Below, piece by piece: positions 46,410 through 55,837 of a stretch of 64,000 nucleotides of DNA. A program made the position numbers and the translations under genes. Every line of letters starts with the position of its first letter. The stretch's first letter is position 1. The notes below the pieces were generated by a model. That model saw nothing but the letters and a program-made list of their open reading frames with translations. It was not told the origin of the DNA and did no database searches. Location: NCBI GenBank assembly GCA_022563505.1, contig JADFNG010000003.1:1-64000 (forward strand), read 5' to 3'. This stretch comes from Pseudomonadota bacterium. Lineage in GTDB: Bacteria > Pseudomonadota > Gammaproteobacteria > Steroidobacterales > Woeseiaceae.

Positions 46410-47255
46410 ATGAACAGCAATTTTGAAGACAAAACCGTCATCATCACCGGTGGTTCGCAAGGCGTTGGTGCGGCAACCGCACGCCGATTTGGCGCCGCCG
46501 GTGCTAACCTCGTGCTGGTCGCCCGGACCCGCAAGACGCTTGACCGCATTTCTGAAGAGCTTACGGGTCAGGCCAGTGTTCTTACAGTGCGAATGGATGT
46601 CTCCGATGCGGATGCATGCGCGAGTCTGTTCAAGAAGGCCATGCTCGAGTTCGGCGCTGTTCACGTGCTCATTAATAATGCCGGATACCACAAGCGAGGG
46701 TTGGTCGAAAACATGGATGCCGAGGATCTCGGCAAGATGATTGATGTGAATCTCAAAGCGCCAATCATCCTCAGCAGGCTGGCGATTCCCTATATCAAGG
46801 AATCGGGCGGTGGAGCCATCATCAATGTTGCTTCTCTGGCCGGGCGCGTACCCATTCCTGCCGCAGCGACCTACTCTGCCAGCAAGTTCGGACTGCGTGC
46901 ATTTACGTTCGCACTCGGCCAGGAACTTGAAGCATCGGGCATCAAAGTGGCGGCGGTTTCGCCGGGACCCATCGATACAGGCTTCATCATGTCGAATATC
47001 GACTCAGTGGCCGACATCACGTTTTCACAACCAATGAGTACCGGTGATGAGGTGGCTGATGAGATCCTGAAACTTTGTGTCAATACCCGACGCGAGCGGT
47101 CGATGCCACCTGTCAGTGGGCTTCTCACCACTATGTCCTATTTATTTCCCTGGTTGGGTAAACGCCTGCAACCTTTGCTGAACGCGAAGGGGCGCCGGGT
47201 CAAGAGAAAATTGAAAGCGGAAATGCGTGCGGCGAAGCTCGAAAGCGACGATTAA
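46410..47255 (+). CDS. SDR family oxidoreductase, ketodihydrosphingosine-reductase-like
   Basis: 281 residues with TGGSQGVGAATARRF (Rossmann), NNAGYHKRG, and catalytic YSASKFGLRAF. After the core comes a C-terminal hydrophobic segment MSYLFPWLGKRLQPLL and a very basic tail GRRVKRKLKAEM, the layout of membrane-associated 3-ketodihydrosphingosine reductases and related lipid-modifying SDRs. The assignment of substrate is uncertain. It is convergent with pepQ with only two bases between the stops. Confidence 0.85.
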   Translation: MNSNFEDKTVIITGGSQGVGAATARRFGAAGANLVLVARTRKTLDRISEELTGQASVLTVRMDVSDADACASLFKKAMLEFGAVHVLINNAGYHKRGLVENMDAEDLGKMIDVNLKAPIILSRLAIPYIKESGGGAIINVASLAGRVPIPAAATYSASKFGLRAFTFALGQELEASGIKVAAVSPGPIDTGFIMSNIDSVADITFSQPMSTGDEVADEILKLCVNTRRERSMPPVSGLLTTMSYLFPWLGKRLQPLLNAKGRRVKRKLKAEMRAAKLESDD

Positions 47256-47257
47256 CG

Positions 47258-48601
47258 TTATGACGCGAAGGCGTCCCGCGTCAGATTCTCCACCCCATCT
47301 TGCAGAACCCGGACATTATCTTCGATCCGAATCCCGCCAAAGGGCCTTAGCCAGTCAATTCTCTTTTGGTTAAGCATGGCGTGCCCCGGGCTTCCCTGAA
47401 GGTTATCGAGAAGCATATCGATTACATACAAACCCGGTTCGATCGTCAGCACCTGATCTTCCTCCAGTGTACGTGTCAGTCGAAGAAACGAGTGACCCGG
47501 TGGGCGATCAATAACAGTGCCACTCTCATCGGCCATGAATCCGCCAACGTCATGTACCTGTACACCAAGCAAATGCCCGAGTCCGTGCGGGAAGAAAGCA
47601 GACGTAACACCGTTGAGGATTAACGCATCGACCGAACCACTGGCAAGATCAAGATCAATCAATAACGTAGCCAGTTTCTCATGTGTGCTGATATGCAGTG
47701 CCGCGTAGTCAACACCGGCCTTAACTTCGGACACGATGTCCTGCTGCATGGAATCCATGCGATTAATGATGTCCTGATACTCGCTCGAGTCGTAGGAATA
47801 GGCCCGCGTGATATCCGATGCGTACCCATAAACAGTGGCACCGGCATCAATCAGAAAAGAGCGTACATTCTCACGAACGACAGGCGACTGATGCTGGTAG
47901 TGCAATACGGCGCCATTTTCATTGAGTGCGATGATATTGCCGTATGGTAGCTCCTTCTCGGTCTGTTCCACCGCATGGCAATACGCAAGGTGGATATCCA
48001 ATTCAGATGAACCGGCGCGAAAGGCCTCTTCGGCGGCGCGGTGTCCGGCAACACCCCGTCTTGATGCGGCTCGCATGCAATCGAGCTCATACGGTGTTTT
48101 CCTGGCACGCGCGTAGTGCAGGATGTTGATGGCGGTATTCGGGTTGATGCGGTCGATGCCGAAGGCATGTTCGTTATCCGAAAATTCACCAATCAAGATG
48201 CATTTGTCTTTATCCTGTGGCAAGAGCTCGGCGACATCCTCGATGAAATTGACGATTCGGATGTCATAGTAAGCTGTCCAAAATCCTGCGGGACTGGCGG
48301 ATGGTAAATGCCAATAGTCATTTTCCTGGTAATAAATGAGAAGCGGTTTTTCCCCGGGCGTGTGCACCAGGTAGCAATACGGTGTCGCAGTGAGCGGCAG
48401 CCAGCTCACAAAGTGCGGATTTGGTTGGAACGAATAATAGTTGTCATCCAGAAACTTCGGTTTTGGGGCGCCAGAGAAAATAATCGCGTGGCTCGCACCG
48501 GCCTTCTCCAATGCCCGGTCGTGGCGCTCTTTGAGTGTATCTACATGGTTGCTGTAGGATCGGCCAAGTACGGCATCATCGATGAATTGTTGTGTACTCA
48601 T
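47258..48601 (-). CDS. pepQ: Xaa-Pro dipeptidase (prolidase)
   Basis: Cytoplasmic M24 metallopeptidase of 447 residues that splits dipeptides with C-terminal proline. The five metal ligands are visible: Asp in IDAGATVYGYASD (two Asp), His in FFPHGLGHLLGVQVHD, Glu in LTIEPGLY and Glu in FGGIRIEDN. N-terminal domain is PepQ-like (SWLPLTATPYCYLVHTPG). ATG start at 48601. It stands alone on the minus strand. Confidence 0.96.
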   Translation of the reverse strand: MSTQQFIDDAVLGRSYSNHVDTLKERHDRALEKAGASHAIIFSGAPKPKFLDDNYYSFQPNPHFVSWLPLTATPYCYLVHTPGEKPLLIYYQENDYWHLPSASPAGFWTAYYDIRIVNFIEDVAELLPQDKDKCILIGEFSDNEHAFGIDRINPNTAINILHYARARKTPYELDCMRAASRRGVAGHRAAEEAFRAGSSELDIHLAYCHAVEQTEKELPYGNIIALNENGAVLHYQHQSPVVRENVRSFLIDAGATVYGYASDITRAYSYDSSEYQDIINRMDSMQQDIVSEVKAGVDYAALHISTHEKLATLLIDLDLASGSVDALILNGVTSAFFPHGLGHLLGVQVHDVGGFMADESGTVIDRPPGHSFLRLTRTLEEDQVLTIEPGLYVIDMLLDNLQGSPGHAMLNQKRIDWLRPFGGIRIEDNVRVLQDGVENLTRDAFAS

Positions 48602-48766
48602 ACGTCCATCATACCCTCAGGTGGGTCGATGCTGCGAGCATCCGTCCAGTACCGGGCGAGCCGCTGATTAGAGTTTCATTCCCCGTCCAATCTAGGCATC
48701 ATTTAATGTTTTGCAGAGCGCCCGAAGAAATGCAGGAATCGCCTGATCCAAGTGAAGCTGTTGCCG

Positions 48767-50434
48767 ATGAGTAAGGTGTTGGCAGGTGTCCACGGTTACG
48801 AGCGCCAGACCGGTGCTGCGTTTGCCACGCGCTCAGAAGTCATCGCGAAGCACGGCATGGCCGCGACCAGCCAGCCACTTGCAACGCAGGTCGCGCTCGA
48901 TATCCTGAAAACCGGCGGCAACGCGATCGACGCTGCAATCGCGGCCAATGCCGTCCTTGGCCTGGTGGAGCCCACCGGCGGTGGCGTTGGTGGTGACTTG
49001 TTCGCGATCGTGTGGGATGCCGGCAAAAAGGAACTCACCGGCCTCAACGCATCGGGCCGATCCCCAAAACTGCTGACGCTTGAGCATTTTCAACAACAGA
49101 GGTTGTCCCAAGTGCCTGAATTGGGCCCACTATCCGTCAGCGTACCCGGCGCGGTGGACGGCTGGTACAAATTACACGGACGCTACGGGAGCCTGCCGAT
49201 GACCGACATCCTCGCATCGGCAATTGCCTATGCCGACGAAGGGTTTCCTGTTTCCGAAGTCATCGCCTCAGAATGGGCCGCAAATGCAGAGAGCCGACGC
49301 GACTTTCCCGGATTTGAAGCGACATTTTTGCCGCACGGCAAGCCACCGGCCAAGGGCCAGCTATTCAGCAATCGACGACTGGCCAACACCTATCGCAAGA
49401 TTGTCGCCGGTGGCCGCGATGAGTTTTACAGGGGAGAGATCGCAAGGCAAATTGATTCTTACATGACCGAAAATGGCGGTTTTCTACGCTACGAGGACCT
49501 CGCTGAACATACGTCGGAGTGGGTGACTCCCGTGTCCAGTAACTATCGCGGTTATGATGTTTTCGAGCTGCCGCCGAACACACAAGGTATCGCCGCGCTG
49601 CAAATACTCAATATTCTGGAAGGGTTTGATTTGACGGCCATGGGATTTGGCAGCACGGAGTATGTGCATACCTTCGTTGAAGCCAAGAAGATTGTTTATG
49701 AGGATCGCGCAAAGTACTACGCGGACATGGATTTTGCACAGGTTCCGATTGAAACATTGATTTCAAAGAAATACGCGGCCGAACGCCGACGACTGATTGA
49801 TCCGGAAAAAGCGGCGCTCGTCTGTGCCGCGGGTGACGCTGCCATTGAAAACGGCGATACGATCTACATGACGGTTGCCGACAAGCACGGCAATATGATT
49901 TCCCTCATCCAAAGCAACTTTGCTGGCATGGGTTCGGGCATGACGCCAGGCGAACTGGGTTTCGGATTGCAAAATCGTGGCGCGTTGTTCAGCTTGCAGG
50001 AAGGTCATGCCAATGTATTCGAACCGGGGAAGCGACCGTTTCACACCATCATTCCGGCATTCGTCATGAAGGACGGCCAACCGTGGATGAGTTTCGGTTT
50101 TATGGGAGGCTCAATACAACCGCAAGGACATGCGCAGATCCTGGTCAACATGATTGATTTTGGCATGAACCTGCAGGAAGCGGGTGATGCGGCGCGCATG
50201 CGTCATACCGGTTCGTCACAGCCAACCGACCAGGTGATGGAAGATGGCGGTGTGTTGTACATGGAATCCGGCATTGGCGAGGAAACACGCGACCGGCTGC
50301 GGAGTTTAGGCCACAATATAGCAACCCAGAGCACTAGCTATGGCGGGTACCAGGCCATCAAGTGGGACAAGAATCAGCGTGTCTACTATGGCGCGTCGGA
50401 AAGCAGAAAGGACGGCCAGGCCGCCGGATACTAA
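48767..50434 (+). CDS. Gamma-glutamyltransferase family protein
   Basis: About 555 residues. The Ntn-hydrolase nucleophile is Thr365 in GDTIYMTVADKHGNMIS (small subunit would begin here), with the GGSIQPQGHAQILVNMIDF strands and PTGGGVGGDLFAIVWD near the start. No signal peptide is seen, unlike periplasmic GGT of E. coli, so a cytoplasmic acylase-like or oxamate amidohydrolase-type member is possible. ATG at 48767 is the likely start; a GTG five codons upstream is also in frame. Ends two bases before trpS, so both may share a transcript. Confidence 0.88.
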   Translation: MSKVLAGVHGYERQTGAAFATRSEVIAKHGMAATSQPLATQVALDILKTGGNAIDAAIAANAVLGLVEPTGGGVGGDLFAIVWDAGKKELTGLNASGRSPKLLTLEHFQQQRLSQVPELGPLSVSVPGAVDGWYKLHGRYGSLPMTDILASAIAYADEGFPVSEVIASEWAANAESRRDFPGFEATFLPHGKPPAKGQLFSNRRLANTYRKIVAGGRDEFYRGEIARQIDSYMTENGGFLRYEDLAEHTSEWVTPVSSNYRGYDVFELPPNTQGIAALQILNILEGFDLTAMGFGSTEYVHTFVEAKKIVYEDRAKYYADMDFAQVPIETLISKKYAAERRRLIDPEKAALVCAAGDAAIENGDTIYMTVADKHGNMISLIQSNFAGMGSGMTPGELGFGLQNRGALFSLQEGHANVFEPGKRPFHTIIPAFVMKDGQPWMSFGFMGGSIQPQGHAQILVNMIDFGMNLQEAGDAARMRHTGSSQPTDQVMEDGGVLYMESGIGEETRDRLRSLGHNIATQSTSYGGYQAIKWDKNQRVYYGASESRKDGQAAGY

Positions 50435-50436
50435 CA

Positions 50437-51447
50437 ATGACACAAGATATTTACCTCACGGGAATTACGACGACCGGCACGCCACACATTGGCAACTACG
50501 TGGGTGCAATTCGCCCGTGTATCGAAGCCAGCAAAGACAAGTCGAAACAGAATTACTATTTTCTGGCCGATTTTCACGCGTTGGCGAAAGCGGAAGATCC
50601 GGAGCGCATCGCGCGCTCGTCCCTGGAGATATCGGCGGCGTGGCTGGCGCTTGGCCTGGATACCGATAATGCGGTGTTCTATCGCCAGTCCGATATTCCT
50701 GAGATTCCACAGCTCACCTGGATTCTGACCCGTATGACGGCGAAGGGGTTGATGAATCGTGCGCACTCGTACAAGGCGCAGGTGCAGGCGAATGTGGAAA
50801 AGTACAGTCAGGACCCGGACAAGGGTATCAACATGGCGCTGTACAGCTATCCGATCCTGATGGCGGCGGATATTCTAATGTTCAAGTCGACCAAGGTGCC
50901 TGTCGGAAGAGATCAAAAACAGCACGTGGAAATGACGCGAGATATCGCTCAGCGCTTCAATCATCACTACGGCGACATTCTCGTCATTCCCGAAGCGGTC
51001 ATTGGTGATGACACCGCAGTTCTGGCTGGACTCGATGGCCGAAAAATGAGCAAGAGCTACGACAATACGATTCCCCTATTTGCCGATGAGAAGCAACTGA
51101 GAAAACTCATCATGAAGATCAAGACCAACAGCATTGAGCCGGGAGAGCCCAAGGACATAAACGACTCGACACTTTACGATATCTACAAAGCCTTCGCGCA
51201 ACCCGACGAAGTCAGGGAAATCGAAAAGCGCTACGAAGACGGCATCGCCTGGGGGGAAATGAAGCAGGTACTGTTCGAGTACATCAATGAACACATCAAA
51301 CCCGCGCGAGCTGAATATCAGCGCTATATCGATGATCCCGCGGAAGTAGAGCGTGTGCTCGTCAAAGGTGCAGAGAAAGCGCGTGAGGTGTCAGTTCCGT
51401 ACCTGGATCAGATTCGGCATGCGGTGGGCATCAGAAAGCTCGGCTAA
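50437..51447 (+). CDS. trpS: Tryptophanyl-tRNA synthetase
   Basis: 336 residues, class I synthetase charging tRNA-Trp. HIGH-type motif [11 protein letters not shown] near residue 14, KMSKS in [17 protein letters not shown], and the Trp pocket [20 protein letters not shown]. Start at 50437 by homology and by its position right after the upstream stop. Confidence 0.97.
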   Translation: MTQDIYLTGITTTGTPHIGNYVGAIRPCIEASKDKSKQNYYFLADFHALAKAEDPERIARSSLEISAAWLALGLDTDNAVFYRQSDIPEIPQLTWILTRMTAKGLMNRAHSYKAQVQANVEKYSQDPDKGINMALYSYPILMAADILMFKSTKVPVGRDQKQHVEMTRDIAQRFNHHYGDILVIPEAVIGDDTAVLAGLDGRKMSKSYDNTIPLFADEKQLRKLIMKIKTNSIEPGEPKDINDSTLYDIYKAFAQPDEVREIEKRYEDGIAWGEMKQVLFEYINEHIKPARAEYQRYIDDPAEVERVLVKGAEKAREVSVPYLDQIRHAVGIRKLG

Positions 51448-51797
51448 ATTGAATCGAACGGACTTCGAACGGCATTTCCACCTCGCTTGAGAACGTGAGT
51501 GTAGATCATGGTTGTGCTTACATTCGCATGACCTAATAATTCTTGAACGGTGCGAATGTCATAGCCATTTTCCAGCAGGTGAGTGGCGAACGAATGGCGA
51601 AACGTATGGCAGGTCGCCCGTTTCGCCACTCCCGTCGCAACGACCGCGTTCTTAACGGCACGCGCCAGACTTGATGCGTGCACATGGTGACGCCGTTTCC
51701 CCATGTCGCTCCGAATGAAGGCATATCGTTTTGATGGAAACAGGTACTGCCATTTCCAGTCTCCGCCCGAGCGACTCCTGCCACGCTTCGTGCGCTG
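51444..51797 (-). pseudogene. Integron integrase (IntI-like) C-terminal remnant
   Basis: The open frame covers only the end of a tyrosine recombinase: Arg box [29 protein letters not shown] with His and the nucleophile Tyr, and the tail [15 protein letters not shown]. The sequence upstream in frame, [11 protein letters not shown] and [10 protein letters not shown], is the extra segment peculiar to integron integrases. Homology fades near 51780 and a stop is met at about 51798. The N-terminal domain and first Arg box are gone, so it is inactive. It overlaps the trpS stop by four bases. No intact integrase is in the window. Confidence 0.8.
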
Positions 51798-51866
51798 TTA
51801 TGATGTTGCCTCGCGCGAAGCGCGCCCGTTACCTGGCGCCAGCGAGCTAAACCACAGGCAAAAGTC

Positions 51867-52451
51867 ATGTCGATGAAAGACATCATCGGAGATTACTCAG
51901 GATTCTTTTCACTTCAATATGGGCGTTTGCATGATATTCAAATCGATATCTCTGGATATGAGATAAGCCACTTGGCCTATCGTACGGCGAGCTGCGAAGA
52001 ATACCTGCAGACCAGGGATAAAATAGAGCGATATTGCACGTCCAACGTTGAAAATGTCTGGAATGGTCGTCCCATGTCGATCATGCAACTGGAGGAGCCA
52101 CTGATTTTGAGAGCGGAATTTGAGGTTTCGGTGATCGAGTTGATACCCCCACTGCATCGGCGCGTTTATAAAATGGGTTTGGAACATCTTGGTGTAGTGA
52201 TCGGTGAGTCTAACGACGAGTTTTCCCATAAGTATCGGACCGTTCTGACCGGACAGCAATTTCAAAGCAAGGAATGTGAACCATACTACGTAACGTTTTT
52301 CCAGGACTTCACCACGGTCAAGTTCTATAAAGACTCGTTGTTGAAAATTTGTGAAAGTCAGCATGGGCGATCGTATGAGGGATTTTCTCATGTGAAAAAT
52401 TGGGACTTCAAAAATCAGCGGGAAAATCGAAGACTCGATACGTCGGAATGA
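51867..52451 (+). CDS. YecM-like VOC-superfamily protein
   Basis: 194 residues resembling E. coli YecM, a putative metalloenzyme of the vicinal-oxygen-chelate fold: GYEISHLAYRTASCEEYLQ, VWNGRPMSIMQLEEPL, EVSVIELIPPLHRRVYKMGLEHLGVVIG. In YecM the matching His and Glu positions bind metal; ISHLAYR and LEHLGVV keep them. AAAGTC precedes the ATG without a strong ribosome site. First gene to the right of the integrase remnant. Confidence 0.75.
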   Translation: MSMKDIIGDYSGFFSLQYGRLHDIQIDISGYEISHLAYRTASCEEYLQTRDKIERYCTSNVENVWNGRPMSIMQLEEPLILRAEFEVSVIELIPPLHRRVYKMGLEHLGVVIGESNDEFSHKYRTVLTGQQFQSKECEPYYVTFFQDFTTVKFYKDSLLKICESQHGRSYEGFSHVKNWDFKNQRENRRLDTSE

Positions 52452-52472
52452 CCAGTAAACTGACGCAATAAC

Positions 52473-52918
52473 ATGCGGGCGATTGGCGTTAGCTACGGTT
52501 ATGGTTCGCGCGGGGAACTGGAAGCGGCGGGAGTCTACGCGACAGTCGATCGACCGGAAGATTTGCTGCCATTGCTTCTATGAATCTCCCGGCACGCACC
52601 GCACGTACGGAGTTCACTACACGGACCCGCTCTTGATCGATCCACGCCTGCATAGAGTCGATTTTTGTGTTGCATACCAACGTGAAGTCGAACGTAATTC
52701 GCAGGGAATAGTCGGCAAGATCATTCCTGCCAACCGTTGCACCCTGGCAAGGCATGTCGGGCCCCGCTCGCGAAATGGCGCAGCAATCTGCCTTTTTTAA
52801 GGAATGGCTACCGAAAAGCGGCGCAGAAACGAGCGAATTTCCGGTCTTTTTCTACTACGTCAACGTCGGACCCCACGTTCAGGAGCACGAAATGATTACC
52901 GATGTATTCTTGCATTGA
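52473..52918 (+). pseudogene. GyrI-like (AraC effector-binding type) protein, two frameshifts
   Basis: The gene is spread over three frames. From 52473 one frame gives GVYATVDRPEDLLPLL, then the next frame THRTYGVHYTDPLLID, VDFCVAYQREVERNSQGIVGKIIPANRCTLARHVGP, then from 52769 the third frame MAQQSAFFKEWLPKSGAE, FPVFFYYVNVGPH, MITDVFLH. Read together this is a GyrI-like ligand-binding domain. The shifts lie near 52575 and at 52767-52769. It is either a decayed gene or hit by sequence errors. The following 276 bases (52919-53194) have no gene I can name. Confidence 0.7.
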
Positions 52919-53194
52919 AGAGCAGTACCCATTGCTGAAGAATGTCATTGCGATTGAATGTTAAGCTGTTGGAAAATGCGCGGCACCAGGCAGACAGACC
53001 GTGATGCTCTCGGACCTGATCAAAGGCAAAAGTACAACTTCGATATTTGCGGAGATCGTGCCAGGCAATTCATTGAAGCAGGGAGACTTTGTGACGCAAT
53101 TCTTGAGCTTCTTCAAGCGGAAATCAGTGCGGTAGCTTGCTGACAAAAAAATGGAAATACAGTCAAAAGGGGGCGATGACAGATCGAAAATGCC

Positions 53195-54298
53195 ATGAAA
53201 CTACGTTATAAAATCGGCGGCGGATGCGTAATTTTACTGACGGTCGCGATTTCGGCCCTGGCCCTCGTTCTGAGCTACGATTCGGCGTGCGGATCGGCTC
53301 CGGCCGTCTCCGATGGTGCTGAGACCATGGGTGCTATCGTCTATCGCTGCTATGGTTCGACTGAAGTCCTCAATTTTGAGGAGGTCGAAAAGCCGGTACC
53401 CACAGACGATGAAGTACTGGTTAGAGTGCGGGCAGCCGCAGTCAATCCACTTGACTGGCACTTTATGAGAGGTACGCCGTATTTATTGCGCTTGCTGTCC
53501 GGTGTGGGCACGCCGAAAGAGACCGGATTGGGCGTGGACTTTGCCGGCACGGTGGAGGCGGTCGGCAACAACGTCAAACGGTTCAAGACAGGAGATGCAG
53601 TGTTCGGGGCCGGGAGTGGGGTTTTCGCCGAATATCTAACCATAGGCGAGAATGGGCCGCTGGTTCTGAAACCCACCGACGTTTCATTTGAGCAGGCGGC
53701 CTCTGTGCCAATTGCGGGTGTCACGGCTCTGCAGGCGCTTCGCGACCTCGGCAAACTGCAGCCAGGGCAGAAAGTATTGATTAACGGTGCATCGGGTGGC
53801 GTGGGTACGTTTGCAGTCCAGATAGCCAAGTCATTTGGTGCTGAAGTAACTGGCGTATGCAGCACACGAAATGTTGAGATGGTCCGCTCAATTGGGGCCG
53901 ATCATGTTTTTGATTATACGCAAGAGGATTACACTGAAAGCGGAAAACGATTCGACCTGATCATCGATATGGTGGGCAATCACACGTTGTCAGAGAACAG
54001 GCGCGTCCTGAAGCCGGAGGGGATCTTCGTCATCGTCGGAGGTGGCAAGGGAAATTGGCTTGGACCCCTGATGACCCCGATCAAAGCGCTTATGATGTCG
54101 CCCTTCGTGAGCCAGGAATTCGTCATGATCCTTGCGGAGGCTCGTCAGGGTGACCTGGCAATTCTCGGTGATCTTATGCAATCCGGTAAAGTGACACCGG
54201 TCATTGATAGTCGTTACCGATTAATGGATGTAGCGGCGGCGATCGTTCATTCGGAAGACGGTCACGCTCGCGGGAAAATAATAATAGACCTGGAATAA
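53195..54298 (+). CDS. Membrane-anchored MDR-family NAD(P)-dependent alcohol dehydrogenase/quinone reductase
   Basis: 367 residues. Residues about 1-30 (KLRYKIGGGCVILLTVAISALALVLSY, read in parts) form an N-terminal membrane helix, followed by a medium-chain reductase: VLVRVRAAAVNPLDWHFMRG, GVDFAGTVEAVG and the nucleotide loop NGASGGVGTFAVQIAKSFGAEV. There are no zinc-ligand Cys/His, so it is the zinc-free quinone-oxidoreductase branch. Similar anchored members occur in other environmental Proteobacteria as I recall; membrane attachment is deduced from sequence. Substrate unknown. Confidence 0.85.
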   Translation: MKLRYKIGGGCVILLTVAISALALVLSYDSACGSAPAVSDGAETMGAIVYRCYGSTEVLNFEEVEKPVPTDDEVLVRVRAAAVNPLDWHFMRGTPYLLRLLSGVGTPKETGLGVDFAGTVEAVGNNVKRFKTGDAVFGAGSGVFAEYLTIGENGPLVLKPTDVSFEQAASVPIAGVTALQALRDLGKLQPGQKVLINGASGGVGTFAVQIAKSFGAEVTGVCSTRNVEMVRSIGADHVFDYTQEDYTESGKRFDLIIDMVGNHTLSENRRVLKPEGIFVIVGGGKGNWLGPLMTPIKALMMSPFVSQEFVMILAEARQGDLAILGDLMQSGKVTPVIDSRYRLMDVAAAIVHSEDGHARGKIIIDLE

Positions 54299-54378
54299 AG
54301 TCATGCCAGATACCGGTGTAATACAACAGGCAAATGCTGTTTCTGCTAATCGTATGATACGGAAGGGAAATATGTTCC

Positions 54379-54603
54379 ATGTCGGACTCTGAGATCCAGC
54401 TTTACAGTGAGATTACCTGTCGCGAATGTGGACATGTTGCAAACGAAAAAATGTCCACAAATTCGTGCCAGTGGTTTTACGACTGCCTCGGGTGTGGTGT
54501 CTTGCTAAAACCCAAGCCTGGCGATTGTTGTGTATTTTGCTCCTACGGCACTGTGAAATGCCCGCCCATCCAGGCTGGCAACGACTGTTGCTCCCAAGCT
54601 TGA
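54379..54603 (+). CDS. GDCCVxC-type small cysteine-rich protein
   Basis: 74 residues with ten cysteines. The signature GDCCVFCSYGTVKCPPIQ is that of the GDCCVxC family of putative metal-binding small proteins. An N-terminal CRECGHV and CLGCG could make a zinc-ribbon-like site. In other genomes such genes often sit near metal- or mercury-related genes; here the neighbours do not help. No signal peptide of normal form. Confidence 0.75.
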   Translation: MSDSEIQLYSEITCRECGHVANEKMSTNSCQWFYDCLGCGVLLKPKPGDCCVFCSYGTVKCPPIQAGNDCCSQA

Positions 54604-54687
54604 AACGTCGTGCGGGTTCATGCGATGAATTTGCTGTCAGCCCGAAGCTTTCAGAAATACGGTATTCATAATTAAGGAGTTGGACAA

Positions 54688-55068
54688 ATGACCAAGCCCT
54701 ACATCTTTGACCCGACGACAGACACGATAGGCCTGGATAGAAATTTGGTGGCGTCAAAACTGTCGCAAAGATCCAACCCTTCGATCCCCGTTGACGGAAT
54801 AACGTTTGGCATTGCAGCGATGTCCGAAAACTCACCGCACGATGGTGAACGGCATCCTGACGGTGACGAGGTTCTGTACTTGATTTCAGGTCGGGTGAGG
54901 GTCGTGTTTATCGACAGTGCCGAGGAAGATATCGATGTTCGTCCGGGCGACGGGCTGGTAGTTCCGAAAGGAATGTGGCATCGAGTAGACATCCTTGAGC
55001 CGAGCCAAATCGTTTATCTCACGCCTGGACCGAACAATGAATATCGTCCACTAGCGGATGATACATAA
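54688..55068 (+). CDS. Single-domain cupin protein
   Basis: 126 residues. The cupin motifs are GERHPDGDEVLYLISGRV (motif 1, His and Glu available) and DVRPGDGLVVPKGMWHRV (motif 2, final His), so a metal site is likely. The small size and absence of a catalytic partner do not give a reaction. Ribosome site AAGGAG precedes the ATG. The neighbouring Cys-rich gene lies 84 bases upstream. Confidence 0.82.
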   Translation: MTKPYIFDPTTDTIGLDRNLVASKLSQRSNPSIPVDGITFGIAAMSENSPHDGERHPDGDEVLYLISGRVRVVFIDSAEEDIDVRPGDGLVVPKGMWHRVDILEPSQIVYLTPGPNNEYRPLADDT

Positions 55069-55116
55069 CGTTCCCTTTACATCCCGAATATTGAGAACAC
55101 CATCACAAAATGTATC

Positions 55117-55145
55117 GCTGGCGGTACCGTGGCGTAACCGCCAGC
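55117..55145. promoter_or_regulatory. 9-bp inverted repeat before the XRE-type gene
   Basis: GCTGGCGGT (55117-55125) and ACCGCCAGC (55137-55145) are perfectly inverted across 11 bases, about 40 bases before the regulator's ATG. Could be an operator or hairpin. Confidence 0.4.
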
Positions 55146-55186
55146 TGATAATCTCCCTGGCATTCAATTCGAAAGGTGATATTCGT

Positions 55187-55684
55187 ATGGTTATCAAGGG
55201 ACTCAGGCAGCAAAGACATTGGTCACAGGAATAACTCGCTGTGTTCAGTGGATTGAGTCTCCGGACCATACAACGTATCGAGGGCGGCAAGAGACTGAGT
55301 TTTGAGTCGCTACAAGGTCTTGCTGCCGCATTCGAAATTGAAGTAGCCGAGCTACTAAGGGAGCTTGCAATGAAAAAAACGTCGAGTGGATGGAAGAAAC
55401 GGCCCCTGTGGGTGAGAGCGTTATATCTTGGATCCGGTAGAGTCAATATGGACCGGCGTGAATTTCAGAAAGTAGAAGTATTCGCCGCCATCGCCGGTTT
55501 CATCTTCGTCGTATTCGGCGGCTGCGGTTATTTCGGATATTTTTTAGCCGAGAAAACGGGCGTCTTGTTTCTGTTCTGCGGTGCGTTGCTTTTCCTCGGT
55601 GCCTATTTGATGTCCGTCGCAGTCCGCACCGGTGATGAGTATTTCGTCTGGCCCTGGTTGGACTCGAGCGCAGACAATTCCTGA
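55187..55684 (+). pseudogene. XRE-type regulator with membrane domain, interrupted by a stop codon
   Basis: From ATG 55187 the frame reads MVIKGLRQQRHWSQE, then TAA (55232-55234), then continues without shift as LAVFSGLSLRTIQRIEGGKRLSFESLQGLAAAF, a normal XRE helix-turn-helix in which the stop codon replaces the Gln expected in QEQLA. The C-terminal part has two hydrophobic helices (VFAAIAGFIFVVFGGCGYFGYFL, read in parts). AAGGTG precedes 55187. A C-to-T change would give this stop. The remainder could still be translated from 55241 but would lack the first helix. Confidence 0.75.
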
Positions 55685-55837
55685 TCGAAATACCGAGGGG
55701 TGTTTCAATGCCGTGGGCATGCACGCACCGCTCCTTGCAATACCCTACGTTGCGCCTTACGCTCACCGGCTGACAGATAGTCGTAGCGGATCATGTAATT
55801 AGCGCTGCGGCAAGTATTGTAATGGGAGCAGGACAGC

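Noticed and set aside
52470-52490. attC-like TAACATGC...GCGTTAGC
   Set aside because: Only about 20 bases between the halves and no L-box pairs; real attC sites are about 57 bases or more.
52958-53146. Short + strand frame and an overlapping one reading FAEIVPGNSLKQGDFVTQFLSFF
   Set aside because: Looks like the tail of a protein but too short and unassigned. May be another decayed gene.
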